64,000 nucleotides of DNA. Origin: Methylobacterium sp. E-045. GTDB taxonomy: Bacteria > Pseudomonadota > Alphaproteobacteria > Rhizobiales > Beijerinckiaceae. Each line of letters opens with the position of its first letter. The stretch's first letter is position 1. This document shows positions 20,170 to 28,493 of the stretch, one piece after another. Where the stretch lies: NCBI RefSeq assembly GCF_022829685.1, contig NZ_JAKSYE010000086.1:186001-250000 (forward strand), in the 5' to 3' direction. A program made the position numbers and the translations under genes. The notes beneath the pieces were generated by a model. The model made no database searches and was not told the DNA's origin. It saw nothing but the letters and a program-made list of their open reading frames with translations.

Positions 20170-21207
20170 ATGGAAATCGGCATCGACAGCTTCGCCGTCA
20201 CGCTTCCCGACCTAAAGACGGGTCGCGCTGTCACGGGGACGGAACGGATGGAGCGGCTGCTCGACGAGGTCGAGGTCGCCGACCGCGCCGGGCTCGACGT
20301 CTTCGGCATCGGCGAGCACCATCGGGCGGAATTCCTCGATTCCGCCCCCGCCATCATCCTCGCGGCCGCGGCGGCGCGCACCAGCCGCATCCGCCTGACG
20401 AGCGCCGTCACGGTGCTCAGCGCCGCCGATCCGGTCCGCGTCTTCCAGGAGTTCGCAACCCTCGACCTGATCGCCAAGGGGCGGGCCGAGATCGTGGTCG
20501 GGCGCGGTTCCTTCGGCGAGGCCTACCCGCTCTTCGGTTTCGCCGCGGAGGATTACGATGCGCTGTTCGTCGAGAAGCTCGACCTGCTCCTGTCGCTGCG
20601 CGACCGGACCCACGTCACATGGCGCGGCCGTTTCCGCCCGGCGCTGACCGGCCAGGGTGTCTACCCCCGCCCGCACCAGAGCAGGCTCCCGGTCTGGATC
20701 GGCGTCGGCGGGACCCCGGCTTCCTTCGCCCGCGCGGGTACCCTCGGCTTGCCCCTGATGGTCGCCATCATCGGCGGCAGCTTCCAGCGCTTCCGGCCCC
20801 TGGTCGACCTCTACCGCGAGGCCGGACGTCAGGCCGGCCATGACCCGGAGACCCTAAAGGTGGGCGTGCACGCGGTCGGTTTCGTCGCCGATACGGACCG
20901 GGATGCCCAGGAGGCGTTCTTTCCGGGATGGGCGCAATTGTTTGGGAAGATCGGGGCGGAACGCGGCTGGCCGAGCACGGACATGCGCGAGCAGTTCGAG
21001 GCGATGTGCGGCCCCTACGGCGCCTACCTCATCGGCTCCCCGGAAACGGTCGCGGCTAAGGCGCTTGCGGCCAGCGAAGCGTTGGGGGGCATCTCCCGCC
21101 TGACGTTCCAGATGAGTTCGGCGATGCAGGAGCCCGACGCCATGCGGCGGTCGATCACGCTGCTGGGCACCGAGGTGATCCCAAGGGTCAAGGCGCAACG
21201 CGCTTAG
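20170..21207 (+). CDS. LLM-class flavin-dependent oxidoreductase
   Basis: 345-residue luciferase-like monooxygenase (bacterial luciferase TIM barrel) using reduced FMN/F420-type flavin and O2. Visible family features are F-G-I-G-E-H-H-R-A-E-F near residue 42, L-T-S-A-V-T-V-L-S near 78 and G-R-G-S-F-G-E-A-Y-P-L-F-G near 114. The partner flavin reductase is not adjacent. Substrate is unknown. It follows a DoxX-like gene in the same direction and is followed by a structured hairpin repeat that may end the transcript. Confidence 0.85.
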   Translation: MEIGIDSFAVTLPDLKTGRAVTGTERMERLLDEVEVADRAGLDVFGIGEHHRAEFLDSAPAIILAAAAARTSRIRLTSAVTVLSAADPVRVFQEFATLDLIAKGRAEIVVGRGSFGEAYPLFGFAAEDYDALFVEKLDLLLSLRDRTHVTWRGRFRPALTGQGVYPRPHQSRLPVWIGVGGTPASFARAGTLGLPLMVAIIGGSFQRFRPLVDLYREAGRQAGHDPETLKVGVHAVGFVADTDRDAQEAFFPGWAQLFGKIGAERGWPSTDMREQFEAMCGPYGAYLIGSPETVAAKALAASEALGGISRLTFQMSSAMQEPDAMRRSITLLGTEVIPRVKAQRA

Positions 21208-21308
21208 CGCATTTTCAAGCGAGGTGGATGCCGGCTCGCGTGAAGAAAATGCGGCTACACCGCAGGTTAGAGCATTTTCCGCGATCCAGAGATTACGGAA
21301 AATGCTCT
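21206..21308. repeat. structured hairpin repeat, copy A
   Basis: Two stem-loops. The first pairs GCATTTTC (21209-21216) with GAAAATGC (21245-21252) and GCGAG with CTCGC around an 11-nt loop GTGGATGCCGG (21224-21234). The second pairs 13 nt at 21269-21281 with 21296-21308 (AGAGCATTTTCCG / CGGAAAATGCTCT). The same layout recurs at 28331-28435 and, first hairpin only, at 25902-25949, with compensating base changes in the arms. Confidence 0.75.
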
Positions 21309-21423
21309 CGACCGCGTGATTCACAACGGCGCCCACGGCATGGCCGGGCCTGCGGCCTGACATCACCCGCCCGGCCGATGACCGCCGGGAAGACCAAATC
21401 ATCAATCCCAGGGACGTACGACC

Positions 21424-21804
21424 ATGACCGATGCCACGTTCAAGCCGACGCTCTACCTCAAGGCCGGCTGCCCGTTCTGCCTGAAGGTCCGCCTGTTCCT
21501 GCTCGAAACCGGCCAACTCGACCAGGTCGTCCTGCGGGAGTTCGTGCCCGGCGACGATGAGGAGGCCGCGATCCGCGCGCTGCTCGCACCCGTTGTCGAG
21601 AAGGTCACCTTCCCGACGGCCGAACTCACGCCTGGCCGGTTCACGACCGAGTCCGACGCCATCGTCGCCCATTTCGCCGATCTGGCCGGCGTCGATCCCG
21701 ACGCCCTTCCGACCTACCGGTCCTATCTCGACGGGGTCTACAAGAGCATGCAATCGCTCTTCCGAGAGAACCTGCAGCTCAAGAAACAGGCGCCCTCGGC
21801 CTGA
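21424..21804 (+). CDS. glutaredoxin/GST-N-domain-like thiol protein
   Basis: 126-residue thioredoxin-fold protein with a C-P-F-C redox pair at residues 16-19 (L-K-A-G-C-P-F-C-L-K-V-R), and a cis-Pro/T-E-S-D-A-I segment like the glutathione-binding part of glutaredoxins and GST N-terminal domains. No helical GST C-domain follows. It probably reduces disulfides or glutathione mixed disulfides in the cytosol. It lies between a flavin monooxygenase and a convergent LysR gene; linkage to either is unproven. Confidence 0.72.
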   Translation: MTDATFKPTLYLKAGCPFCLKVRLFLLETGQLDQVVLREFVPGDDEEAAIRALLAPVVEKVTFPTAELTPGRFTTESDAIVAHFADLAGVDPDALPTYRSYLDGVYKSMQSLFRENLQLKKQAPSA

Positions 21805-21834
21805 TCCCCGGCCACCTGCATCCGGCCTGCCCCG

Positions 21835-22737
21835 TCATCCGCTGATATGGGCGGCCAGTTCATCGGCGGTTCCCATCGGAAACGCTTCCTTGAGGTGGTC
21901 GACGAAGGCGGACACCCGCGCGCTCAGCAGCCGCCGTGACGGGTAGAGGGTCCAGAGGGCGATCTCAGGTCTGTCGAGATCGCCCCAGAGCACCAACCTG
22001 TCGGCAGCCAGGTCATGGCTGACGAGGGAGATGGGAAGGCGCCCGGCGCCGACGCCAGCCAGGACGGCATCGCGGACCATCATCAGCGATGGAAGGCCGA
22101 GGACGGGCTCGGCGGTGATGCTCGACTTGCCCGCCGGTGATCTCATGGGCCAGGTCATGGAGCCCCCCATCGACCCGCGTACGACGGCGGGCACGGCCGC
22201 ATCGCCCTCCGGCCGCGGCAGGCTCGGAGCCGCCACGACGACCAGACGGTCCCTCAGGAAGATGCGTCCGACGAGGCTCTCGTCCGGATCGGGATTGACC
22301 CGGATCGCGAGGTCATAGCCCTCCTCCACCATGTCGACGGCACGGTCCTCCGTGGTGACCTCAAGTCGGACCTCGGGGTGCTTCAGGGCGAACCCCGCGG
22401 CGAGCTTCCCCATCGCGGACTGGGAGAAGAACACGGGCGCGCTGACGCGCAGCCGGCCCCGTGGCTTGCCTCCGCCCGAAGCGATGACCGCCGCCGTCTC
22501 GTCGAGCTCCGTCAGTAGCACCCTCGTCCGCTCGTGGAGCGCCCGGCCTTCCTCGGTCAGCTTCAGGACGCGTGCCCCGCGTTCGAAAAGGCGCAGGGCA
22601 AGGCTGGCCTCCAGTTCCGCGACACGGCGGGACAGAGTCGCCTTCGGGCGTCCGGCGGCGCGGGCAGCCCGTCCGAAGCCACCATGCCGGGCGACGAGGT
22701 TGAAGTCGGCGAGGGCGAGGAGGTCCATGTGTTCCAC
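21835..22737 (-). CDS. LysR-family regulator (CrgA-like)
   Basis: 300-residue LysR-type regulator with the N-terminal helix-turn-helix (residues ~6-62, including G-G-F-G-R-A-A-R-A-A-G-R-P-K-A-T-L-S-R-R-V) and an effector domain. It is divergent from the NmrA-like oxidoreductase gene across 95 nt, which contains an imperfect GCGATC-N5-GATCGC dyad. It likely regulates that gene. ATG 22728 is an alternative start. Confidence 0.85.
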   Translation of the reverse strand: MEHMDLLALADFNLVARHGGFGRAARAAGRPKATLSRRVAELEASLALRLFERGARVLKLTEEGRALHERTRVLLTELDETAAVIASGGGKPRGRLRVSAPVFFSQSAMGKLAAGFALKHPEVRLEVTTEDRAVDMVEEGYDLAIRVNPDPDESLVGRIFLRDRLVVVAAPSLPRPEGDAAVPAVVRGSMGGSMTWPMRSPAGKSSITAEPVLGLPSLMMVRDAVLAGVGAGRLPISLVSHDLAADRLVLWGDLDRPEIALWTLYPSRRLLSARVSAFVDHLKEAFPMGTADELAAHISG

Positions 22738-22832
22738 CAGCGAGACGGACTGTCTTAACAGGCGATCTCCCGGATCGCGAGTGGATCGAGCATCTTCTGG
22801 ATGTCCCTAGAGGCAAACCAGGAGTTACCCTT

Positions 22833-23705
22833 ATGACCATTCTCGTTATCGGCGCGACCGGCACCGTCGGCGGCCATGTCGTCGAACACCTCGTGAAGCG
22901 CGGCGCCCACGTCCGCGCCCTGGTTCGGGACATCGCGAAAGCCAAATTGCCGGCGGGCGTCACTGCGGTCCAGGGAGACCTGCTCGACGTCGACGCCATG
23001 CGGAACGCCCTGTCGGGCGTCTCCACCCTGTTCCTGCTGAACGCGGTGGTGCCCGACGAGGTCACCCAGGCCCTGATCGCCCTCAACCTCGCCCGCGAGG
23101 CCGGGATCGAGCGGATCGTCTACCTGTCGGTGATTCACAGCGACCTCTACGTGAACGTGCCGCACTTCGCGGGCAAGTTTGCGGTCGAGCGAATGATCGA
23201 GGCGATGGGCTTCCACGCCACCGTCCTGCGCCCGGCCTACTTCATGAACAACGATGTCATGGTCAAGGACGTCGTACGCGACTACGGCGTCTACCCGATG
23301 CCCATCGGCGCCAAGGGCCTCGCGATGGTCGACGCCGCCGACCTCGGGGAGATCGCGGCCCTCGAACTCATCCGTCGCGAGCAGGCCGATACCCCGCTCC
23401 CCTTCGAGCGGATCAATGTCGTCGGTCCCGAGACGCTGACCGGTTCGGACGTCGCCGCCATCTGGTCCGACGTCCTGGGCCGCCCGATCAACTACGGTGG
23501 CGACGACACCGCTGCCTTCGAGCATAACCTCCGGCAGAAGCACGTGCCGGTCTGGATGGCCTTCGACATGCGCCTGATGTGCGAGCGCTTCCACAGCGTC
23601 GGAATGCTACCCGACGCCGGCGATGCCGACCGCCTCACCGCGATGCTGGGCCGCCCGCTGCATTCCTATCGCGACTTCGCTACCCAGGCCGCGGCGATCG
23701 CCTGA
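22833..23705 (+). CDS. NmrA-like NAD(P)-binding protein
   Basis: 290-residue atypical short-chain dehydrogenase of the NmrA/NAD(P)H-azoreductase-like group. The Rossmann motif G-A-T-G-T-V-G-G is at residues 7-14, with a basic R-D-I-A-K patch suggesting NADP preference. No classical Y-x3-K catalytic pair is evident, so it may be a redox sensor or an isoflavone-reductase-like enzyme. The divergent LysR gene suggests induction by a small molecule. Confidence 0.8.
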   Translation: MTILVIGATGTVGGHVVEHLVKRGAHVRALVRDIAKAKLPAGVTAVQGDLLDVDAMRNALSGVSTLFLLNAVVPDEVTQALIALNLAREAGIERIVYLSVIHSDLYVNVPHFAGKFAVERMIEAMGFHATVLRPAYFMNNDVMVKDVVRDYGVYPMPIGAKGLAMVDAADLGEIAALELIRREQADTPLPFERINVVGPETLTGSDVAAIWSDVLGRPINYGGDDTAAFEHNLRQKHVPVWMAFDMRLMCERFHSVGMLPDAGDADRLTAMLGRPLHSYRDFATQAAAIA

Positions 23706-24105
23706 AATCTCCTCGCGAAACATCGAGGTCGGCGACCCATGGGCCGCACAGGCTTCGGTCTCGCGGACTATATCCCGGGCAGCCTTGCGGTCCGGGTCGA
23801 GTCCAGCTCTTTAGGCGTTTCGCCCGTCGTTTCGTCGCGATGGGCGGGAGACCGGCCAAACGCTCGCCTCGGGGCGGGGGGCAGGGTCCGCTCCCCACCT
23901 TTGGCATAAGCCGGGAACGTCCGCTGATCGGTTGCCCGGCGAGGCAGAGGCTGGCGACATCCATGATCTGCATGGTGCTCCCCCGCGAGTCCTGATTACG
24001 AACAAATCATGAACGTATGTGATACGTTCCGTCTAGCCGTCACGCTTGTCCGGCAAGGCATATTCCGATGCGGCCGGCTTGTCCGAATGAGACGCCGATT
24101 CAGCC
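23706..24105. other. gene-free 400-nt stretch with a 19-nt palindrome
   Basis: No supportable coding region. The only clear structure is a perfect palindrome at 24011-24029, GAACGTAT-GTG-ATACGTTC, about 80 nt upstream of the amidotransferase frame. It resembles a TetR- or MarR-type operator, but no such regulator gene is adjacent. Confidence 0.5.
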
Positions 24106-25092
24106 ATGGTGTGGGACGGAGTGGTCATCGGAGCCTGCGGCAGGTCCGCCCGGCGCGGAACGTCGGTTTCCGCCAATGGTTCGGGTCCCCGGGGAACGGT
24201 TCCCCGGAGCGCCACGGCCTTGCAGGCACCAACATCAGGACTTCGTTTCCTCGTCGCTGAAAGCGAGCCCCCGGAGGCCCGTGAGAAGCGCCGCGACAGC
24301 GTTGGGCGCTCATCTGGAGAGACCTACGTCGAAATCCTGGGCCGCCTTGCGCCAGGCGCCTTTTGCCAGCGCGTCATGCCCGCTGACGCGGACAGTACCC
24401 TGCCGGAGGGCGAGAGCCTGGGGGGATACGATGCCGTTTTCCTCTCCGGTTCGCCCCTATCGCTCTATGAGGACACACCGGAGGTCAGACGTTCACTCGC
24501 GTTCATGGGCGCGCTGTTCGCTTCGGGTACGCCATCCTTCGGGTCCTGTGCGGGGCTGCAGATGGCGACCGTTGCCGCCGGCGGCACTGTCCGGCGGAAC
24601 CGGAACGGTCCGGAGGCGGGCTTCGCACGGCGGATCGTCGCGACGGATGCAGGGCGGTCGCATCCGATGCTCAAAGGCAGACCCGGCGCCTACGATGCGC
24701 CGAGCATTCACACGGACGAGGTCGAGACCCTTCCGGGCGGGGCCACCCTGCTCGCCCTCAACCGGTCCACCGTGGTTCAGGCCGCCGAGATCCGGCACGA
24801 CGGAGGCACGTTCTGGGGCGTCCAGTACCACCCGGAGATTGGCCTCGACGAGGTGACGGGGGCCCTTCGGCGGCAGGCCGACGATCTGATCGAAAGCGGG
24901 CTGGCACGTAACCGGCGCGAGGTCGAGGAACAGGCGGACCTCGTTGAAGCCCTCCACCGCGAGCCCGGCCGGCGCGACCTCGCGTGGCGACTGGGGCTGG
25001 ACGACCAGGTCGCGGATGAGGGCAACCGGCAGGTCGAGATCGCCAACTTCATTGAGGCGCTCTCCATTCCGATGCGAAACGCCAGACGGTGA
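24106..25092 (+). CDS. class I glutamine amidotransferase-like protein
   Basis: Up to 328 residues with a class I glutamine amidotransferase fold. The nucleophile elbow S-F-G-S-C-A-G-L-Q places Cys148, and the H-P-E pair lies at His242/Glu244 in V-Q-Y-H-P-E. It resembles stand-alone GMP-synthase-like amidotransferases used to detoxify or amidate small molecules. The domain really begins at L-R-F-L-V-A-E-S-E-P-P (about 24237), so the true start is uncertain. ATG 24106 is the only upstream ATG, and a TTG near 24220 would give a shorter N-terminus closer to the family. The cupin gene follows at 25239. Confidence 0.72.
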   Translation: MVWDGVVIGACGRSARRGTSVSANGSGPRGTVPRSATALQAPTSGLRFLVAESEPPEAREKRRDSVGRSSGETYVEILGRLAPGAFCQRVMPADADSTLPEGESLGGYDAVFLSGSPLSLYEDTPEVRRSLAFMGALFASGTPSFGSCAGLQMATVAAGGTVRRNRNGPEAGFARRIVATDAGRSHPMLKGRPGAYDAPSIHTDEVETLPGGATLLALNRSTVVQAAEIRHDGGTFWGVQYHPEIGLDEVTGALRRQADDLIESGLARNRREVEEQADLVEALHREPGRRDLAWRLGLDDQVADEGNRQVEIANFIEALSIPMRNARR

Positions 25093-25238
25093 CATGGCCG
25101 CCCGACCCGGTGAGGTGTCCGGAAGGGCGGTCGCATCGATCCGCCGTCGGGGACGTTGCCCCATCACGAGCCATCCGACGCGGCGGAAAGCCGTGCGTCG
25201 CCCACGAGCGCCCGGATGGGGGAACGGAAGGAAACTGG

Positions 25239-25709
25239 ATGCCCAACCCTATGTTCGACGAGAGCAACATCACCTGGCGGACGCTCGACTGGCTCCCGCA
25301 TATCGCGTTCTTCGTCTACAAGGTCGACGAGGGAAACCGCATCGTCGACGTCGTGTTCAAATTCGCCGCGAACCAGCGCGTCATGCTGCACCGGCACAAG
25401 AGCCCCTACGTGACCCTCGTGATGCAGGGGGAGCTCAGGTTCTACCGCGAGGACGGGACCCTGAAGGAGATCCGTCCGACGGGCAGCTACGTCTCGGGCG
25501 TGGCGAACGGCGACCCGCATATGGAGGGCGGCGGCGACGAGGACGCCATCGTCTTCTTCAGCAACCGCAACATCGAGGACGCGCTGTACGAGTTCCTCGA
25601 CGATGCGGGCAATCCCGTCCAGGTCCTGGGCATCGCCGACTTCAAGGCCCAGCTTGAAGACCAGATCGCGACGGGCACCTTTGCGAAGGTCACCGCCAGG
25701 GCTGCGTAG
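25239..25709 (+). CDS. cupin-domain protein (ChrR/anti-sigma cupin-like)
   Basis: 156-residue single-domain cupin. Metal-ligand candidates are in M-L-H-R-H-K-S-P-Y-V-T-L-V-M-Q-G-E-L (His-x-His and a later Glu) and in the D-P-H-M-E-G-G-G segment. It could bind a metal and a small acid; the enzyme activity is unknown. ATG 25239 follows a strong GGAAGGAAACTGG leader, whereas the frame remains open from 25089, overlapping the amidotransferase end. Confidence 0.75.
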   Translation: MPNPMFDESNITWRTLDWLPHIAFFVYKVDEGNRIVDVVFKFAANQRVMLHRHKSPYVTLVMQGELRFYREDGTLKEIRPTGSYVSGVANGDPHMEGGGDEDAIVFFSNRNIEDALYEFLDDAGNPVQVLGIADFKAQLEDQIATGTFAKVTARAA

Positions 25710-26081
25710 CAATCCAGAACACCGGGGGTGCGGAGGCAGCCTCGGTGTTTTCGCTCGCGATCACCCGGCGTCGCAGGCGATGCCCATCGCATACCCATGA
25801 CCACCGCCGGGGCATGAGCTCCTGGTCGGTTGGAACCACCACATCGGCAGGGGGATCGCTTCCGACCCGACCGGTGCCCGATACGAGTGGCTACCAGGCG
25901 CTAGAGCACTCTCCGCCGAAGTGGATGCCGGTTCGGCGAAACAGAGTGTGACACAATAAGGATCCAGAGGTGTGCCCCGACCCAACGTGGTCGGGCGCAG
26001 CTCTAGGGGTGCAACTGCCAAGCCGCCGAAAGCGTTTTGGACCCCGCATCCGGGTTTGGCCGGATGCTGGTAGGATCAATC
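25710..26081. other. gene-free stretch before the Cys-rich protein
   Basis: 372 nt without a supportable gene. It contains hairpin repeat copy C (25902-25949). The rest shows no clear promoter or coding signal. Confidence 0.5.
25902..25949. repeat. structured hairpin repeat, copy C (first hairpin only)
   Basis: CACTCT (25907-25912) pairs with AGAGTG (25943-25948), and GCCGAA (25915-25920) with TTCGGC (25932-25937), around the same 11-nt loop GTGGATGCCGG (25921-25931) as copies A and B. The arms differ from copy A, yet pairing is kept. Confidence 0.7.
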
Positions 26082-26327
26082 ATGTTGATACGTTTTGGGC
26101 TGGGCATCGTGCTCGCCAGTTTCATGACGGGCGCTGCCTTGGCGGCTCCCATGTCACCCGAAGAGAAGGCTGTCTTGCAGCAGCAGTGTGCAGGGGACTT
26201 CACGACCTTCTGCGTCGGCCTGCCGCCAACCGACGGTCCCGAGACGCAAGCTTGTTTCCAGAAGAACATGTCCAAGTTGTCGCCCGGGTGCCAAGCAGCG
26301 ATCAAGGCCTACCAGAAGAAGGGCTGA
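26082..26327 (+). CDS. small secreted cysteine-rich protein
   Basis: 81-residue protein with a signal peptide (M-L-I-R-F-G-L-G-I-V-L-A ... A-L-A-A) and four Cys in the mature part, spaced as two pairs (Q-Q-C ... F-C-V-G and A-C-F-Q ... G-C-Q). The pattern resembles the cysteine-rich repeat seen in small periplasmic proteins of unknown role, where two disulfides are expected. Start ATG 26082 follows TAGGATCA. No operon partner is obvious; it precedes the marR-like gene by 128 nt. Confidence 0.65.
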   Translation: MLIRFGLGIVLASFMTGAALAAPMSPEEKAVLQQQCAGDFTTFCVGLPPTDGPETQACFQKNMSKLSPGCQAAIKAYQKKG

Positions 26328-26455
26328 GGCTTGACATAGATTCTCTTCCCTAGGAGCGGGATAGTTGGAGTCGTACCGGCTTCAGGCCGATCTGGACTGG
26401 AGCCGGTAGCCGACCGGATCGTTTGAAGAGTCCGACACCGCAAAAAGCGAGCAGC

Positions 26456-26917
26456 ATGCAAAACGGTGTCACGAGATCCGACTATTCATGCACATGTGAG
26501 GACGCGCCGGGCTTCCTCGCGAACCATGTCGCCCGTCTTTTCATTCGTGCCGTCGACCGTGATCTGGCCCCCCTTGGGCTCTCAGTTGCTCAAATATCGC
26601 CCTTGCTCCTGCTGTCCGCTCAGGGCCCCCTTCTGCAGCGCGACCTCGTTCGTCAATCTCCCAACGGGCAACCCGCAATGGTTGCGACCCTTTCGCGCCT
26701 GGAGAGGGCCGGCCTGATCGAGCGGCAACGGCACGAGGGGGACGGACGTGCAGCGTTGATCGCGTTGACAGCTTCCGGACATGAAGCCGTCAAAGCGGCC
26801 AGCTCCGCGTTGGCGTCCGGAAATGAAACAGCGTTGTCGGGCTTTGCGCCGGCCCAGCGCGAGTTGGCCGTCGAACTCCTCAAGCGGATGGCATCCAACC
26901 TCGAACGGTCCCGCTAA
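26456..26917 (+). CDS. MarR-family transcriptional regulator
   Basis: 153-residue winged-helix regulator of the MarR family. The recognition region L-V-R-Q-S-P-N-G-Q-P-A-M-V-A-T-L-S-R-L-E-R-A-G-L is followed by the wing E-R-Q-R-H-E-G-D-G-R. An unusual C-T-C pair near residue 14 might allow thiol sensing. It lies 73 nt upstream of an FAD monooxygenase gene with a perfect AT-rich dyad between them, so it likely controls that gene. TTG at 26423 is an upstream alternative start. Confidence 0.82.
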   Translation: MQNGVTRSDYSCTCEDAPGFLANHVARLFIRAVDRDLAPLGLSVAQISPLLLLSAQGPLLQRDLVRQSPNGQPAMVATLSRLERAGLIERQRHEGDGRAALIALTASGHEAVKAASSALASGNETALSGFAPAQRELAVELLKRMASNLERSR

Positions 26918-26918
26918 A

Positions 26919-26936
26919 TATATCACTGTTGATATA
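26919..26936. promoter_or_regulatory. probable MarR operator
   Basis: Perfect dyad TATATCA-CTGT-TGATATA, 18 nt, placed 2 nt after the marR stop and 55 nt before the FAD monooxygenase start. AT-rich symmetric sites of this size are typical MarR operators, and the composition stands out in this GC-rich DNA. Confidence 0.6.
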
Positions 26937-26990
26937 AATGAGCCTGACCCTAGATCCCTCCTGGTACCGCCCCAGCGGCAGGAAGGACCC

Positions 26991-28187
26991 ATGGCCCATC
27001 GTATCCTCGTCACCGGCGCCAGCGTCGCCGGTTCAACCCTCGCATGGTGGCTCGCTCGTCTCGGGAATGAGGTCACGGTCGTGGAACGAGCCCCCGAGTT
27101 CCGGGACGGGGGTCAGAACATCGACGTGCGCGGCGTTGGCCGAGAGGTGTTGCGCCGGATGGGTCTGGATGAGCTCGCCCTCGAACACGGCACGGGCGAA
27201 GTCGGAACGGCGTGGGTCGACGGAGACGGCCGTATCGTCGCGAAGTTCATGACCGACGAGATCGGCGGCGACGGACCGACGGCCGAGATGGAAATCCTAC
27301 GCGGTGACTTGGCGCGTCTCCTGTTCGAAGCCGCGCGGGACACCGCAAGCTTCCGTTTTGGCGACAGCATCAAACATATTCATGATGACGGAGACGCAGC
27401 GACCATTACGTTCGCAAGTGGCCTTACGGAGCGGTACGACGCTGTCGTGGTCGCGGAGGGCGTGGGTTCGACGACGCGCGAGCTCGTTTTCCCCGGGGAG
27501 AACGACACGCGCTGGATGGACCTGACCATCGCCTATTTCACCATTCCGCGGGTCGCCGACGATGATCGGCTGTGGCGCTGGTACAATGCGACGGGGGGCC
27601 GGAGCGTGTCACTGCGCCCCGACCGGAAAGGCACCACGCGGGCGATGCTGTCTGTCCAGCAAGCGCCGGCTGGTGAGCAGAGCTGGGATGTCGGTCGACA
27701 AAAGGCCTTCCTGCACGAGCGCTTCGCCGATGCCGGATGGCAGTCTCGACGCGTCCTTACCGGCCTGGGCTTGACCGAGGACTTCTACTTCGATGTCTTG
27801 CGCCAAGTCCGCATGCAACGCTGGTCGAAAGGCCGCGTCGTACTGACCGGCGATGCGGCTTGGTGCGCCACGCCGCTCGCTGGCATCGGCACTACCCTCG
27901 CCATCACCGGCGCCTTCATCCTCGCCCATGAGCTGTCGCGGACCTCCGATGTCCAAGCTGGCTTTGCAGCCTACGAGCGAGCGATGCGTCCGATGGTCCA
28001 GCAAGCCCAGGGCGTCCCGAAAATCGCTCCCAAGTTGGCGAACCCGGAGAGCAGGCTCGGCATCCGACTGCTTCACGGTGCCCTACGCGTCGCCAGCACC
28101 CGTTTGGTCCGTAGGGTCGCGGGCAAGCTTTTCTCTCGCCCTCCCAAAGCGCCCGACCTCTCGGCATACGAAAGCTCGGTACGTTAG
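26991..28187 (+). CDS. FAD-dependent monooxygenase (TetX/PHBH-like)
   Basis: 398-residue flavoprotein monooxygenase. The N-terminal dinucleotide motif G-A-S-V-A-G-S lies at residues 9-15, an E-R-A-P-E end of strand 2 binds the FAD ribose, and a late G-D-A-A-W-C-A-T-P-L-A-G-I-G motif (~residue 285) contacts FAD. It hydroxylates an aromatic or drug-like substrate with NAD(P)H and O2; the substrate is unknown. ATG 26991 follows GGCAGGAAGGACCC. The MarR gene and operator upstream suggest induction by the substrate. Confidence 0.85.
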   Translation: MAHRILVTGASVAGSTLAWWLARLGNEVTVVERAPEFRDGGQNIDVRGVGREVLRRMGLDELALEHGTGEVGTAWVDGDGRIVAKFMTDEIGGDGPTAEMEILRGDLARLLFEAARDTASFRFGDSIKHIHDDGDAATITFASGLTERYDAVVVAEGVGSTTRELVFPGENDTRWMDLTIAYFTIPRVADDDRLWRWYNATGGRSVSLRPDRKGTTRAMLSVQQAPAGEQSWDVGRQKAFLHERFADAGWQSRRVLTGLGLTEDFYFDVLRQVRMQRWSKGRVVLTGDAAWCATPLAGIGTTLAITGAFILAHELSRTSDVQAGFAAYERAMRPMVQQAQGVPKIAPKLANPESRLGIRLLHGALRVASTRLVRRVAGKLFSRPPKAPDLSAYESSVR

Positions 28188-28493
28188 GGGCCAGACGGAC
28201 AATCCTCATTCCACCCCAAGCCGAAGATGTCGGACGTCCGACGAATAGCCGCTTTCGGGACGCGCCAATGGCGGGCGCTACGGCTGGCATGAGTCCGGAA
28301 TCGTCCGTCCGTGCCAGGACCGAGAGGATGAGAGCATTTTCAAGCGAGGTGGATGCCGGCTCGCGTGAAGACAATGCGACCACACAGCAGGCTAGAGCAT
28401 GGTCCGTGATCCGGAGATCACGGACCATGCTCTAGCATTCTGCTCGTCTGTTCAACGTGCCGATGTGGCCCGGGCGCCAGGCTGGCAAGCCGC
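28188..28493. other. intergenic stretch carrying repeat copy B
   Basis: 306 nt between two convergent genes. Apart from the hairpin repeat at 28331-28435, which may terminate both transcripts, nothing is recognised. Confidence 0.5.
28331..28435. repeat. structured hairpin repeat, copy B
   Basis: Same two-hairpin layout as copy A. The first hairpin carries the loop GTGGATGCCGG. The second is a perfect 20-bp stem (28392-28411 with 28416-28435) closed by the 4-nt loop CGGA. Where copy A has CATTTTCCG/CGGAAAATG, copy B has CATGGTCCG/CGGACCATG, so both arms changed together. Confidence 0.8.
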
